64,000 nucleotides of DNA from a bacterium (lineage in GTDB: Bacteria > Bacillota > Bacilli > Lactobacillales > Streptococcaceae): assembly GCA_905221205.1 (NCBI GenBank), contig CAJNCG010000003.1, forward strand, positions 186,001 through 250,000, read 5' to 3'. How positions within the stretch are numbered: position 1 is the stretch's first letter; every line of letters begins with the position of its first letter. Below the pieces are notes generated by a model, which ran no database searches, was not told the origin of the DNA, and worked only from the letters and a program-made list of their open reading frames with translations. A program made the position numbers and the translations under genes. This document shows positions 55,427 through 64,000 of this stretch, in pieces.

Positions 55427-57121
55427 TTAGTTTGAACTACTATTTTGAGTAAGTTTGCTATTAACGTGCTCAGCTACATTACGATCATGTTCTTCCTGAG
55501 TAACTGCGTAATAGACTTTACCATCCGTAACATTAGCTACAAAGTAGAGGTTCTCACTCTTAGTTTGGTTGATACTTGCTTCAATAGCGTCCTGACTTGG
55601 ACTATCCACTGGTCCAGGCATCAAACCAGGTTTTGTATAAACATTGTATGGTGAATTAATCGATGTATCAATTCCAGCATCATCTGCTAGGCTAATATTT
55701 TGACCGAGTTTGCCTTGAGCATACAAGATTGCAATATTGCTTTGAAGTGGCATACCAAGGTTCAAGCGATTGTAGAAAACACCTGCAATCAACTTACGAT
55801 CTTCAGTCTTAGCGCCTTCTTTTTCAACAAGAGAAGCAATGGTTAGCAATTCATTGACTGTCAAGTTTTTAGACTTAATTGCACTATAGTGTGGAGTCAA
55901 GGTCTTATCCATAGCAGCCAACATCTCATCAATCAAGCTTTCAATAGTTGTGCTTTCCTTGATAGAGTAGGTTGCTGGGAAAAGATAACCCTCCAAACGG
56001 TAACGAGCTCCACTTTCTTTTGTCGGCAAGCTTTCGAGTAGGTTTGGATATTTAGCAGCTTCTTGACTGATAAAGTTGTCATCTTGAACCTTAGCCAAGA
56101 AAGCATCCGCAGTCAAAGGCTCTTTAAATTCACCTTGTAATTGGCCTACAGCTTGGGCGATTTGCTCAATTGTATAGCCCTCTGGAATGGTCAAATCTGC
56201 AAGTGAAGGTTCTTGAGGTTCAGGAGTACCACCTTTTTGAAGTTCCTTGATGATATCCTCTGTACTCATGCTCTTTTGCAAATTGTAATATCCAGCCTTC
56301 AGATCTGAATAATTCTTATATTTCGCATAGAAAGCAAAAATCACTCCATGTTTGATCACACCAGAATGCTCAAGAGTTGATCCGATTTCTTGGACATTAG
56401 ATCCTTCTGGAATTTGAACCGTTACATATTCTTTAGAATTTGCATCTACAGGTAGTAAAGATGATTGAACATACTGGTAACCGAAGTAACCACCTGCTGA
56501 AATCAAGGCAAGGAAAATCAATAGAGAAATGAAGAAAGCCTTCAAATGTGATTTTTTCTTCTTGACTGGTTTAACGGTCTCACGACGACTACGACGTGGA
56601 GTTTCAGAAATCACTTCAACAGCTTCCGCTTCGACAACCGGTTCTGGTCTTGGCGTTTCTGCTTGTGTCTCTTTTTGTGCTTCAGTCTTATAAGAAACAG
56701 CTACTCTTGTTGGAGTTGTGTTCACATCTTTTTCAGATTTTTTAGGACGAATGACTTCTGGTCCCGGAACCGGTCTTGATGGACTTTCCTCAGCTGGTGA
56801 AGCTGGTACATCTTGACTAGGATGACTAGGAACGATTGGAGCTTCCTCTCTTACTTCATCTGCAGGTGATGCAGGCACGTCCTCACTAGGATGCTGGGGA
56901 ACACGTGGTGCATTCTCCATAATTTTTTCAACAGCTGATAGGGATGCGTTCATCACTTCTTCATCAGCAATTTTTGTTTCAGGGACAGACAAGGCCTCTT
57001 TTTTCTCAGCCAGCTCAGCAGCCTCTTGACGAATCCCTTCATATTGTTTTACTTTTTCTAAATCACGTAAAATCTGCTCTTTAAAGCTTAATTTTTCGTC
57101 TTCTCTTGGCTTTTCACTCAA
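55427..57121 (-). CDS. mltG: Endolytic peptidoglycan transglycosylase MltG
   Basis: This 564-residue protein cleaves nascent glycan strands and works with the elongation machinery. A long disordered cytoplasmic N-terminus (about residues 1-190) contains a duplicated HPSxDVPASPA segment. One membrane helix (FFISLLIFLALISAGGYFGY) follows, then a LysM-like region and the YceG/MltG domain with SLVEKEGAKTEDRKLIAGVF, which includes the catalytic glutamate, and NRLNLGMPLQSN. Start codon is TTG at 57121 with GAGGAGG eight bases upstream. A good promoter is at 57153-57181. Confidence 0.95.
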   Translation of the reverse strand: MSEKPREDEKLSFKEQILRDLEKVKQYEGIRQEAAELAEKKEALSVPETKIADEEVMNASLSAVEKIMENAPRVPQHPSEDVPASPADEVREEAPIVPSHPSQDVPASPAEESPSRPVPGPEVIRPKKSEKDVNTTPTRVAVSYKTEAQKETQAETPRPEPVVEAEAVEVISETPRRSRRETVKPVKKKKSHLKAFFISLLIFLALISAGGYFGYQYVQSSLLPVDANSKEYVTVQIPEGSNVQEIGSTLEHSGVIKHGVIFAFYAKYKNYSDLKAGYYNLQKSMSTEDIIKELQKGGTPEPQEPSLADLTIPEGYTIEQIAQAVGQLQGEFKEPLTADAFLAKVQDDNFISQEAAKYPNLLESLPTKESGARYRLEGYLFPATYSIKESTTIESLIDEMLAAMDKTLTPHYSAIKSKNLTVNELLTIASLVEKEGAKTEDRKLIAGVFYNRLNLGMPLQSNIAILYAQGKLGQNISLADDAGIDTSINSPYNVYTKPGLMPGPVDSPSQDAIEASINQTKSENLYFVANVTDGKVYYAVTQEEHDRNVAEHVNSKLTQNSSSN

Positions 57122-57152
57122 AAGTTTATCCTCCTCGTTGACAATCCATAAT

Positions 57153-57181
57153 ATTATATCTTAAAAACGAAAGAAAAGCAA
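57153..57181 (-). promoter_or_regulatory. mltG promoter
   Basis: TTGCTT (57176-57181), 17-base spacer, TATAAT (57153-57158) on the minus strand. The -35 lies in the distal arm of the upstream terminator hairpin. Confidence 0.65.
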
Positions 57182-57196
57182 CCTAGCATGCTTTTC
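57173..57196 (-). terminator. Terminator of the murC/acetyltransferase unit
   Basis: AGAAAAGC/GCTTTTCT stem followed by TTC-T-rich sequence on the minus strand; overlaps the mltG -35. Confidence 0.6.
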
Positions 57197-57200
57197 TAGC

Positions 57201-57695
57201 TTATTTTTTAGCTTCCCAGACCATATCATACCAGGTTTCCCCTGCAAAGATTGACTGGGACAGGCCTTCATTGACAAATCCATGCCTTTCATAGTAGGCG
57301 ATGAGATAGTCATGACAGGTTAGGTTAATACCTTCTCTTTCGTGTTCAAGAGCCAGTTCTTTCAAGGCTGTTAATAATTTCTGGCCAAGTCCTAGGCCCT
57401 GTGCCTCCTCGGCAATAGAAAGACAGGTCACAGAGATATAACCACCAGGCTCATGACTATAATCTTCTATCTCTTCTGTAAAAGACTGATCTTGCAGATG
57501 GCGGTATGGTCCAACTGGCCCTTCTATATAGCCCATGATTCTGCCCTCTTTTTCTGCAACCAAAAACGAGGTCTGAATTTCTCGCAAATGCGCTTCAAAG
57601 ACAGAACGAGGAATGGCTTCTTCGACCGAAAAATTCTCTAGTTCAATCTCGACAATCCGATCCAAATCTTCTAATTTTACTTGTCTAATTTTCAT
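57201..57695 (-). CDS. GNAT acetyltransferase 1
   Basis: This 164-residue enzyme has GNAT features: N-terminal IRQVKLEDLDRIVEIE, the acetyl-CoA loop EAQGLGLGQKLL near residues 97-108, and the C-terminal YYERHGFVNEG. It is related to the arylalkylamine-type/RimI-like group; acceptor unknown. Its ATG overlaps the stop of the second acetyltransferase by four bases, and the two probably arose from a common ancestor. Confidence 0.9.
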   Translation of the reverse strand: MKIRQVKLEDLDRIVEIELENFSVEEAIPRSVFEAHLREIQTSFLVAEKEGRIMGYIEGPVGPYRHLQDQSFTEEIEDYSHEPGGYISVTCLSIAEEAQGLGLGQKLLTALKELALEHEREGINLTCHDYLIAYYERHGFVNEGLSQSIFAGETWYDMVWEAKK

Positions 57696-58147
57696 TGTGC
57701 CTCCAGATAAAAGGGATTAAACCAAATCATACTATACCCCTGACCAGCTGCATAATCTTCTTCATCAATAAAACCGTTCATTTCAAAGTAGGAAAGCAAC
57801 TCATCAGGACTCTCCAAACGAATACCTTTGTAATCCAACTCAACTGCCACCTCTTTCATGGCCGCAAGAAGAAGCGTTCCCAATCCCTGTCTCTGATGGT
57901 CAGCCTCGATGACTAAAGAGTGTATTTTTAGACACTGAGGATTGTGTGGGTAAGGACCACCTAGAACATAGCCTAAAAGCTGATTTTCATCCCTAGCTAG
58001 AAGAAAGGTATCCGCAGACTTACGGATACTTTCTTCTAAAATATGGGAAGGTTGCTGCTTTTCAGCTGGAAAAGATGAAGCCCGAAGCAGCTCTATCTCA
58101 GCCAAATCAGACTTACTTGCCTGAATAATCTTAATTGGAATTTCCAT
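57692..58147 (-). CDS. GNAT acetyltransferase 2
   Basis: This 151-residue enzyme shows the GNAT pattern: IIQASKSDLAEIELLRASSF, the loop DHQRQGLGTLLLAAMKEVA and the C-terminal SYFEMNGFIDEED. The acceptor is unknown. It sits nine bases after murC, so it should be expressed with wall-precursor synthesis, but no direct role in that pathway is visible. Confidence 0.9.
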   Translation of the reverse strand: MEIPIKIIQASKSDLAEIELLRASSFPAEKQQPSHILEESIRKSADTFLLARDENQLLGYVLGGPYPHNPQCLKIHSLVIEADHQRQGLGTLLLAAMKEVAVELDYKGIRLESPDELLSYFEMNGFIDEEDYAAGQGYSMIWFNPFYLEAQ

Positions 58148-58156
58148 GAGAACATC

Positions 58157-59491
58157 CTATTGAACATTGCTTGTCAAGTTAGACAAGAGACGCTCAAATG
58201 AGTATTCATAGGTTTGGATATCACCTGCTCCCATAAAGACATAGACAGCATTGTCATGGTCTAGGAGTGGAGAAACATTTTCAACAGTGATCACTTGGTG
58301 TTTCTTATTGATTTTATCAGCTAGGTCTTCTACCTTGACATCACCATGGTCTACCTCACGAGCAGATCCATAGATTTGTGCTAAGTAAACAGCATCCGCT
58401 TGGTTCAAAGCGTGAGCAAATTCATCCAACAAGGCAATGGTTCTTGTAAAAGTATGCGGTTGGAATATTGCTACGATTTCCTTGCTTGGGTATTTTTGAC
58501 GAGCCGCATCCAAGGTCGCAATGATTTCTGTTGGATGGTGGGCAAAGTCATCAATAATCACCGTATCATTGACAATTTTCTCAGTGAAACGACGCTTAAC
58601 ACCGGCAAATGTTTTCAGGTGTTCACGCACCAAGTTCAAATCAAAGCCTGCTGTGTAAAGCAATCCGATGACAGCTGTCGCATTCATGATATTGTGACGA
58701 CCAAAGGTTGGAATGTGGAATTGTCCCAACTCTTGTCCACGGAAGTGAACTGTGAAGGTTGAACCAGTTGTTGAACGAAGAAGGTCGCTAGCTACAAAGT
58801 CATTGCCTTCTGCTTCAAAACCATAATAGTAGATTGGTGCATCAGACGTAATCTTACGTAACTCAGCATCTTCACCGTAGATAAACAAACCTTTGGTAAT
58901 TTGTTTAGCATAGTCGTTAAAGGCATTGAAAACATCCTCTAGACTTGTGAAGTAGTCTGGATGGTCAAAGTCAATATTGGTGATGATAGAGTATTCTGGG
59001 TGGTAAGGCATGAAATGACGCTCATATTCGTCAGATTCAAAGACAAAATATTTGGCATTGGCTGAACCACGACCTGTCCCGTCTCCAATCAAGAAGCTAG
59101 TGTCCGTGATGTGAGACAAAACGTGAGACAACATACCTGTCGTTGAAGTTTTTCCATGCGCTCCTGCTACTCCCATGCTAACAAAATCACGCATAAAGCT
59201 ACCTAGGAATTCATGGTAACGTTTATAGCTGATTCCATTTTGGTCCGCATAGGCAATCTCAACGTTGTTATCTGGACGAAAGGCATTTCCAGCGATAATT
59301 TCCATATCTCCATCTAGATTCTTTTCATCAAAAGGAAGAATGGTAATTCCTGCCTGCTCAAGACCACGTTGAGTAAAGTAGTACTTTTCAACATCTGATC
59401 CCTGTACCTTATGCCCCATTTGGTGCAACATCAAGGCCAAGGCACTCATCCCTGATCCCTTAATTCCGATAAAATGATATGTCTTTGACAT
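58157..59491 (-). CDS. murC: UDP-N-acetylmuramate--L-alanine ligase
   Basis: This 444-residue Mur ligase adds the first amino acid, L-alanine, to UDP-MurNAc. The N-terminal Rossmann motif [16 protein letters not shown], the ATP loop [13 protein letters not shown] (about residues 108-120), and HHPTEI in the late domain are diagnostic of MurC. GGGGAG precedes the ATG. It is third in the operon that begins with the helicase gene. Confidence 0.97.
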   Translation of the reverse strand: MSKTYHFIGIKGSGMSALALMLHQMGHKVQGSDVEKYYFTQRGLEQAGITILPFDEKNLDGDMEIIAGNAFRPDNNVEIAYADQNGISYKRYHEFLGSFMRDFVSMGVAGAHGKTSTTGMLSHVLSHITDTSFLIGDGTGRGSANAKYFVFESDEYERHFMPYHPEYSIITNIDFDHPDYFTSLEDVFNAFNDYAKQITKGLFIYGEDAELRKITSDAPIYYYGFEAEGNDFVASDLLRSTTGSTFTVHFRGQELGQFHIPTFGRHNIMNATAVIGLLYTAGFDLNLVREHLKTFAGVKRRFTEKIVNDTVIIDDFAHHPTEIIATLDAARQKYPSKEIVAIFQPHTFTRTIALLDEFAHALNQADAVYLAQIYGSAREVDHGDVKVEDLADKINKKHQVITVENVSPLLDHDNAVYVFMGAGDIQTYEYSFERLLSNLTSNVQ

Positions 59492-59501
59492 GTTTTCTCC
59501 C

Positions 59502-60119
59502 CTATTCTGTAATTCTTGTCAGATTCAACTCTTGGGCAACCTGACGTTCTTGTTCTTTTTGTTGATTCTTTTTATTGTAGATTTGGCTCTTCTTCAGAAA
59601 ATCATAGTTGTTTTTCTTTGGGCCTGCAGTTTCTGCTTGCTCAGTTTGAGTAGAAATATGGCTCACTTCTTCCGCCAATATATAATGAGACTGGGTCAAT
59701 TTTTGGCTATATTTGACAAATTCACCAGGATTTTCCTTTTGAAAAGGCGCTGTCGGTTGATTGCCCTGTCTAACCAGACTTTGCTGAGCATGGCGTCTTG
59801 TAGGAGGGATATCCTTGGTCAGATAGCTTGCTGAGCGTTTCTTTTTCAAGTCCGCACGCGCTTCTTCACGTGCTACCTCCGCATAGCTCTTTCCTTCTTT
59901 CTTAACCCCTAAACCAGCCTTCTTAGGTTTCTCTACCTGCTTTTCAATCGGTTTTACTGGTTTTTCTTCAGTAATAGGAGCCCACTCCAGATAATTCTTA
60001 TCACGGTATTCTCCCTTGATATTACTGATAAAGTCAGATTCATCATAGAGGTCCATGACTGGCATCTCAGTCAGCATGACCTCATCATCTGACACTAATG
60101 GAAATCGTTCTTCTCTCAT
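59502..60119 (-). CDS. Conserved charged protein of unknown function
   Basis: This 205-residue hydrophilic protein lacks a signal peptide or membrane helix and is rich in Lys, Glu and Gln, with long stretches of predicted disorder or helix ([40 protein letters not shown]). No domain is recognised. It lies between the helicase gene and murC (10 bases upstream of murC), a position I remember as conserved in pneumococcus. A role in envelope assembly is conceivable only from context. Confidence 0.8.
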   Translation of the reverse strand: MREERFPLVSDDEVMLTEMPVMDLYDESDFISNIKGEYRDKNYLEWAPITEEKPVKPIEKQVEKPKKAGLGVKKEGKSYAEVAREEARADLKKKRSASYLTKDIPPTRRHAQQSLVRQGNQPTAPFQKENPGEFVKYSQKLTQSHYILAEEVSHISTQTEQAETAGPKKNNYDFLKKSQIYNKKNQQKEQERQVAQELNLTRITE

Positions 60120-60166
60120 TTTCTATTTCCTTTCAACACTTCATTATAGCGTATTGTCTTGATTTT

Positions 60167-63100
60167 TCAAGTGCTGGCTTCAGAAATTCCCAAAATTTCT
60201 CTAATTTCTGCTAGGGTGAGACTACCACGTGACTCTGTTCCGTCCAATACTTGTGACACCAGATGTTTCTTTTGTTCTTGGAGTTCCTGAATTTTTTCTT
60301 CAATGGTTCCCCTAGTCACCAAGCGATAGACCTCAACCGTTTCTTCTTGCCCCATACGATGGGCACGGCCAATGGCTTGCGCTTCCACCGCAGGATTCCA
60401 CCAAAGGTCAACCAAGATAACTGTATCAGCACCTGTCAGGTTTAGACCGACCCCACCAGCCTTGAGGGAAATCAGAAAGGCATCTCTTTCCCCTTGATTA
60501 AAGGCCTTGGTCATGTCTTGTCTTTCCTTGGCTGGGGTTGAACCCGTGATTTTAAAAGAAGTCAAGCCCAAGTCTGGCAGTTCTTGTTCAATTTTCTCCA
60601 ACATTCCCTTGAACTGCGAGAAAATCAAGACACGGTGTCCACCATCTGCCACCTGTACCAGCAAGTCTCGGAGACTATCCAATTTGCCACTGGCTCCCTG
60701 ATAATCTTCCATAAAGAGGGCAGGCGTATCACAGATTTGGCGCAAGCGCATCAGACCAGATAAGATTTCCACACGACTTCGCTGAAATTCCTGATCTGAC
60801 ACTTGAGCCAGACGGTCTCTCATCTGTTGCAACTGAGCTAGATAGATAGCCTTTTGCTGGTCTTCCAGTTCATTCTTATAAACCACTTCGATCAAGTCGG
60901 GCAATTCAGTTAGAACTTCTTCTTTCTTGCGTCGCATGACGAAAGGTTTGATAAACTGAGCAACGCGCTCAGCTGGTAATTTCATAAATTCTTTCTTGCT
61001 TGGCAAAAGTCCTGGCATGACAATTTGGAAAATAGACCACAGCTCACCCAGATGGTTTTCAATAGGAGTTCCTGACAAGGCAAAGACCGACGGTACCACA
61101 AATTGTCTCAAGGTCTGGGCAATCTTAGTCTGAGCATTTTTCATGACCTGAGCCTCATCTAAGAAAAGGAAGTCAAAGGCCATCCCCTGATAAAGATCAC
61201 TGTCCTGACGGAAAGTAGCATAACTCGTCACATAGATTTGATGGCTCTCAGCAAGAATCTCTTCACGACTAGTTTTCAAACCATGAACAACAGCCACATC
61301 CAACTGTGGGGCAAATTTCTTAAATTCATCTGCCCAGTTGTAAATCAAACCCGACGGAGCGAGAATCAAGACTCGACTTTCTTTTGTCACTTGGCTGGTC
61401 AAAAATGCAATGGTCTGGAGGGTTTTCCCCAATCCCATATCATCAGCCAAAATCCCACCAAAACCATAATGATGGAGCATTTGCAGCCAGCCGATTCCCT
61501 TTTCCTGATAATCTCGCAAATCAGCCTGAACCTGAGTTGCTTGTCTAGGAAAGTCCTCTGGATGCGTCAAGTCGTGGGCCAGATTCTGGAATTCTTGTGA
61601 AAAAGAAACACGGTCTCGCGCTTCAAAGAGATGGGCTAAACTGTAGGCCAAGGATTTTCGAGCCTGCAAGGAGCCATCTTTTAATTCAAACTGCCCCAGT
61701 TCCTGTAAATTTTGGCGAATTTTCTTGGTTTCTTCATCGAAAAAGTAGACTTGATTGGACGAATCAATGTAAAAATCTTGATTATCAACCAAGGCCTGCA
61801 TGGCTTGGTCAATTTCCTCTTGGGCAATATCTTGAAAATCAAACTGGATTTCCAAGAGACCTCCCTTGGAAGCAATCTGCACTTGAGGGCTCGCTAGATT
61901 ATAAAGTTCTTCTAGCTTGTCTGATAGGTCAACATCCCCGAGTTTTTCAAAAACTGGAATGATGTCGTGAAAGAAATGATAGACAGACTCAGCTTTTAAG
62001 GCCTGACGCCAAGATTGAAAGTCGGCTTCAAAACCCGCTGCCAAACAGACTTGGAAAATTCTTTCTTCTAAGTCAGCATCACTCGAAAAGGGTAATTCTT
62101 CTAGCTCTTGTCGGCTAGATACCTGTCTATCCCCATAATCAAACTGGATTTCTAAACGAATCCGATTGTCCTCTTCCCTGTCAAAGTAAAACGATGGAGA
62201 AAACGTTTTGATTTGTAACCGTTCTGGAGCTGAGACGGTCCCCATCTGGCTAAAGAGAGTCAGACAGGAAGCCAACTTATCTCGGTCACTGCTATCAAAT
62301 TGCAGGAATTTCTTTCCATGTTTATCCAAAGGCAGAGCTTTGATTTCCTTGAGAAGACGCATCTGCTGGTCTGTTAGAAAATAAACCTGTCCTTTATGGA
62401 AAAGTACAGCTCCCTGATAAAAGACATTTACCCTCGGACTATCACTGATTTCCATTTCAAAATAGTCCGAGTATTCTGTTACTGTAAAGGCAAATAGATT
62501 AGCATCAGCATGCATATCCTGAAAAAGTAGGGTCTGGTAGCTATCCACTTGATGATCAAATTGAAAATGGGGCAAAGTCATCAGCAAATTCACACCCTGC
62601 TCAAAAAAGGTCAGAGGAAAAAAGAGGTGCCGACCTTGGTTTTGGAAAAAGAGATCTGGAGCCTGTCCTTCCTCCATCAGTCCACGCAAGAAAGTCAGAA
62701 GTTCTTGGCTGGCCTCATCAAAGGATTCCCAAGACAAGGATTCCTCATAGGTCTTTCCAATCATATAAGGTTTTCTCTTCTCAACAACTCTTAAAAAGAG
62801 TGGAATATCCCGAATGACATAGTATTTTTGGCCATTGATTTGCCCGATTCTCAGAGTCCACAAGATATGATTGGTTCCTGCTTCCACTTGACCAACAGCT
62901 GATAATTCATAAGCTCGGTCTAATTTCGGAGATAAGATTCGATCCAAAAACTTGCCTCCCAAGGTCACCTTGGTTTCAACGGCCTCTTTTTCCTCATGGC
63001 CTTCTTCCAGACTCTGCAAGATTTCTTGACCACGCTCATCATTTTTTAAAAAATGCTCCAGCGCCGCCAAATGCACACAGTAGCCCCTCTTTTGGAAAAA

Positions 63101-63265
63101 ATCGCAGGCACAAAAAACCAAATCATCCTCTAAACTATAGCGCAGTTCTTCTTCTGCAACGCGAGCGTAGAGCCGATTGTTCTTTTCCTTGATGATGTCA
63201 ACTTTACCAGTTTCATAAAGGGCAACGCCTTCGATACGGACTTTGCCCGGAATCAATTTAGCCAT
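60167..63265 (-). CDS. SNF2-family helicase-like ATPase with SWIM zinc finger
   Basis: This 1032-residue protein begins with a SWIM zinc finger (CACDFFQKRGYCVHLAALEH, about residues 52-71, CxC...CxH). A long middle region of unknown fold follows. The C-terminal Swi2/Snf2 ATPase core (from about 580) has DDMGLGKTLQT (motif I), FLDEAQVMKN (motif II), SGTPIENHLGELW (motif III) and the helicase C lobe with SLKAGGVGLNLTGAD and QAIGRAHRMGQ. Such proteins remodel protein-DNA complexes; the target here is unknown. A TGG-TATAAT promoter is at 63291-63296. It heads the operon ending with the two acetyltransferases. Confidence 0.94.
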   Translation of the reverse strand: MAKLIPGKVRIEGVALYETGKVDIIKEKNNRLYARVAEEELRYSLEDDLVFCACDFFQKRGYCVHLAALEHFLKNDERGQEILQSLEEGHEEKEAVETKVTLGGKFLDRILSPKLDRAYELSAVGQVEAGTNHILWTLRIGQINGQKYYVIRDIPLFLRVVEKRKPYMIGKTYEESLSWESFDEASQELLTFLRGLMEEGQAPDLFFQNQGRHLFFPLTFFEQGVNLLMTLPHFQFDHQVDSYQTLLFQDMHADANLFAFTVTEYSDYFEMEISDSPRVNVFYQGAVLFHKGQVYFLTDQQMRLLKEIKALPLDKHGKKFLQFDSSDRDKLASCLTLFSQMGTVSAPERLQIKTFSPSFYFDREEDNRIRLEIQFDYGDRQVSSRQELEELPFSSDADLEERIFQVCLAAGFEADFQSWRQALKAESVYHFFHDIIPVFEKLGDVDLSDKLEELYNLASPQVQIASKGGLLEIQFDFQDIAQEEIDQAMQALVDNQDFYIDSSNQVYFFDEETKKIRQNLQELGQFELKDGSLQARKSLAYSLAHLFEARDRVSFSQEFQNLAHDLTHPEDFPRQATQVQADLRDYQEKGIGWLQMLHHYGFGGILADDMGLGKTLQTIAFLTSQVTKESRVLILAPSGLIYNWADEFKKFAPQLDVAVVHGLKTSREEILAESHQIYVTSYATFRQDSDLYQGMAFDFLFLDEAQVMKNAQTKIAQTLRQFVVPSVFALSGTPIENHLGELWSIFQIVMPGLLPSKKEFMKLPAERVAQFIKPFVMRRKKEEVLTELPDLIEVVYKNELEDQQKAIYLAQLQQMRDRLAQVSDQEFQRSRVEILSGLMRLRQICDTPALFMEDYQGASGKLDSLRDLLVQVADGGHRVLIFSQFKGMLEKIEQELPDLGLTSFKITGSTPAKERQDMTKAFNQGERDAFLISLKAGGVGLNLTGADTVILVDLWWNPAVEAQAIGRAHRMGQEETVEVYRLVTRGTIEEKIQELQEQKKHLVSQVLDGTESRGSLTLAEIREILGISEAST

Positions 63266-63318
63266 ATTTTTACCTTTACCTTATCTTTTTATTATACCAT
63301 ATTTTCGCCTATGAAAAT

Positions 63319-63351
63319 AGCCTTCTAGGAAGACTTTTCTCCTAGAAGGCT
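63319..63351 (-). terminator. Terminator of the aminotransferase gene
   Basis: A 12-base perfect stem AGCCTTCTAGGA/TCCTAGAAGGCT with a nine-base loop, then ATTTTC on the minus strand. Confidence 0.8.
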
Positions 63352-63357
63352 GGATTT

Positions 63358-64000
63358 TTAACGTTTGGCAAAAGTCGTCACAATCCGCTGACAGACTTCT
63401 TGCAGCAGAGATTTAGGCATGGCTACATTGAGGCGGGCATGGAGACTCCCTTCCTCTCCAAAATCCAAACCACGGTTGAGAATAACCTTGGCTTCATTTC
63501 TCAAAAGCTCTTGCAATCTTTCATCAGTCAGGTCATAAGCTGAAAAATCAAGCCAAATCAAGTAGGTTCCCTGCGGTTTCATGGCCTTGATTTTAGTCTC
63601 TTTTCCAAATAGATCCACCACATAATTGATATGGTCTTCAAAGACTTGCTTGAGTTCCTCTAGCCAATCCTTCCCATAGCGATAAGCAGCTTCTGTCGCC
63701 AAATAACCCAAACCTGAAATTTCATGCTGATTATTAGCCAACTGACGTTTCTGGTAAGCCACTCTCAACTTAGGATTTTCAATGACTGCATAGGAATTTT
63801 TTGTCCCCGCAATATTAAAAGTTTTAGTAGCACTGCTTAAGACGATAGCAAATTTTTTAAAGTCAGGGTTGATGGTATTGAAGGAATGATGCTTGTGACC
63901 AAAGAGAGCCAAATCTTGGTGAATCTCATCAGAAACCAACAAAACACCGTGTTTTTGGCAGAGTTGGCCAATCTTCTCCAACACTTCCTTTTCCCAAACA
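63358..64000 (-). CDS. MalY/PatB-like PLP aminotransferase, 5' part missing
   Basis: The C-terminal 213 codons of a fold-type I PLP enzyme lie in the window; the frame is open to the right edge (…WEKEVLEKIGQLC). The PLP lysine is in SSATKTFNIAGTKNS, and VSDEIHQDLALFG contains the aspartate that contacts the pyridine nitrogen. The sequence type matches MalY/PatB cystathionine beta-lyase-like enzymes, which cleave C-S bonds in sulfur amino acid metabolism. The N-terminal part is beyond the window, so completeness cannot be judged. Confidence 0.9.
   Translation of the reverse strand, partial: VWEKEVLEKIGQLCQKHGVLLVSDEIHQDLALFGHKHHSFNTINPDFKKFAIVLSSATKTFNIAGTKNSYAVIENPKLRVAYQKRQLANNQHEISGLGYLATEAAYRYGKDWLEELKQVFEDHINYVVDLFGKETKIKAMKPQGTYLIWLDFSAYDLTDERLQELLRNEAKVILNRGLDFGEEGSLHARLNVAMPKSLLQEVCQRIVTTFAKR

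Overview
The window comes from a low-GC Gram-positive coccus of the Streptococcus mitis/oralis/pneumoniae group. The grounds are two BOX-type repeats, two choline-binding proteins with GW-type repeats, a ZmpB metalloprotease with its ZmpRS-type two-component system, a surface CcdA/thioredoxin/MsrAB oxidative-repair cluster, and typical streptococcal housekeeping genes. Most genes lie on the minus strand. No rRNA, tRNA, CRISPR array, intact insertion sequence or prophage was seen.

Layout. 1-1500: the 5' end of murG, then murD. 1498-3613: typA with a small membrane protein gene. 3775-6157: rsuA and a LysR regulator on the plus strand, with a yqgQ-like/rhodanese pair on the minus strand between them. 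6211-10662: a compact run miaA-hflX-unknown-rnz-SDR. 10783-13018: a DUF3042-like mini-gene, a BOX element, thyA and glucokinase. 13130-16211: an Excalibur/choline-binding protein, a hydrolase, and a fused PabB-PabC. 16396-28551: a 4051-residue sortase-anchored adhesin built from 41 tandem 77-residue repeats. 28873-37885: zmpB with a TIGR01440-type gene, and the zmpS/zmpR pair. 37956-40365: msrAB, a thioredoxin-fold lipoprotein and ccdA. 40532-41080: an acetyltransferase. 41081-41527: a non-coding block of repeated terminator-like hairpins. 41528-43809: nadE and pncB. 43925-45345: a membrane protein/HTH pair and an acetyltransferase gene broken by a nonsense codon. 45455-52089: five tightly packed genes for envelope proteins, with an Rgg-like regulator gene diverging from them. 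53335-54699: an amino acid permease. 54884-64000: greA, mltG, two acetyltransferases, murC, an unknown gene, a SNF2-type helicase and the 3' part of a MalY/PatB-like aminotransferase.

How the parts work together. Envelope biology dominates: precursor synthesis (murC, murD, murG), glycan-strand processing (mltG), and proteins held at the surface by sortase motifs, lipoboxes, choline-binding repeats or membrane helices. The most unusual unit is the operon at 45455-52089. It encodes one LPXTG coiled-coil protein, two lipoproteins, one choline-binding protein and one single-pass membrane protein, and two matching palindromes sit in its divergent promoter region. From memory of pneumococcal gene order, the left part (murD to ccdA) and the right part (nadE to the aminotransferase) are far apart in S. 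pneumoniae, which would place a rearrangement junction near the hairpin block at 41.1-41.5 kb. No search was run to confirm this.
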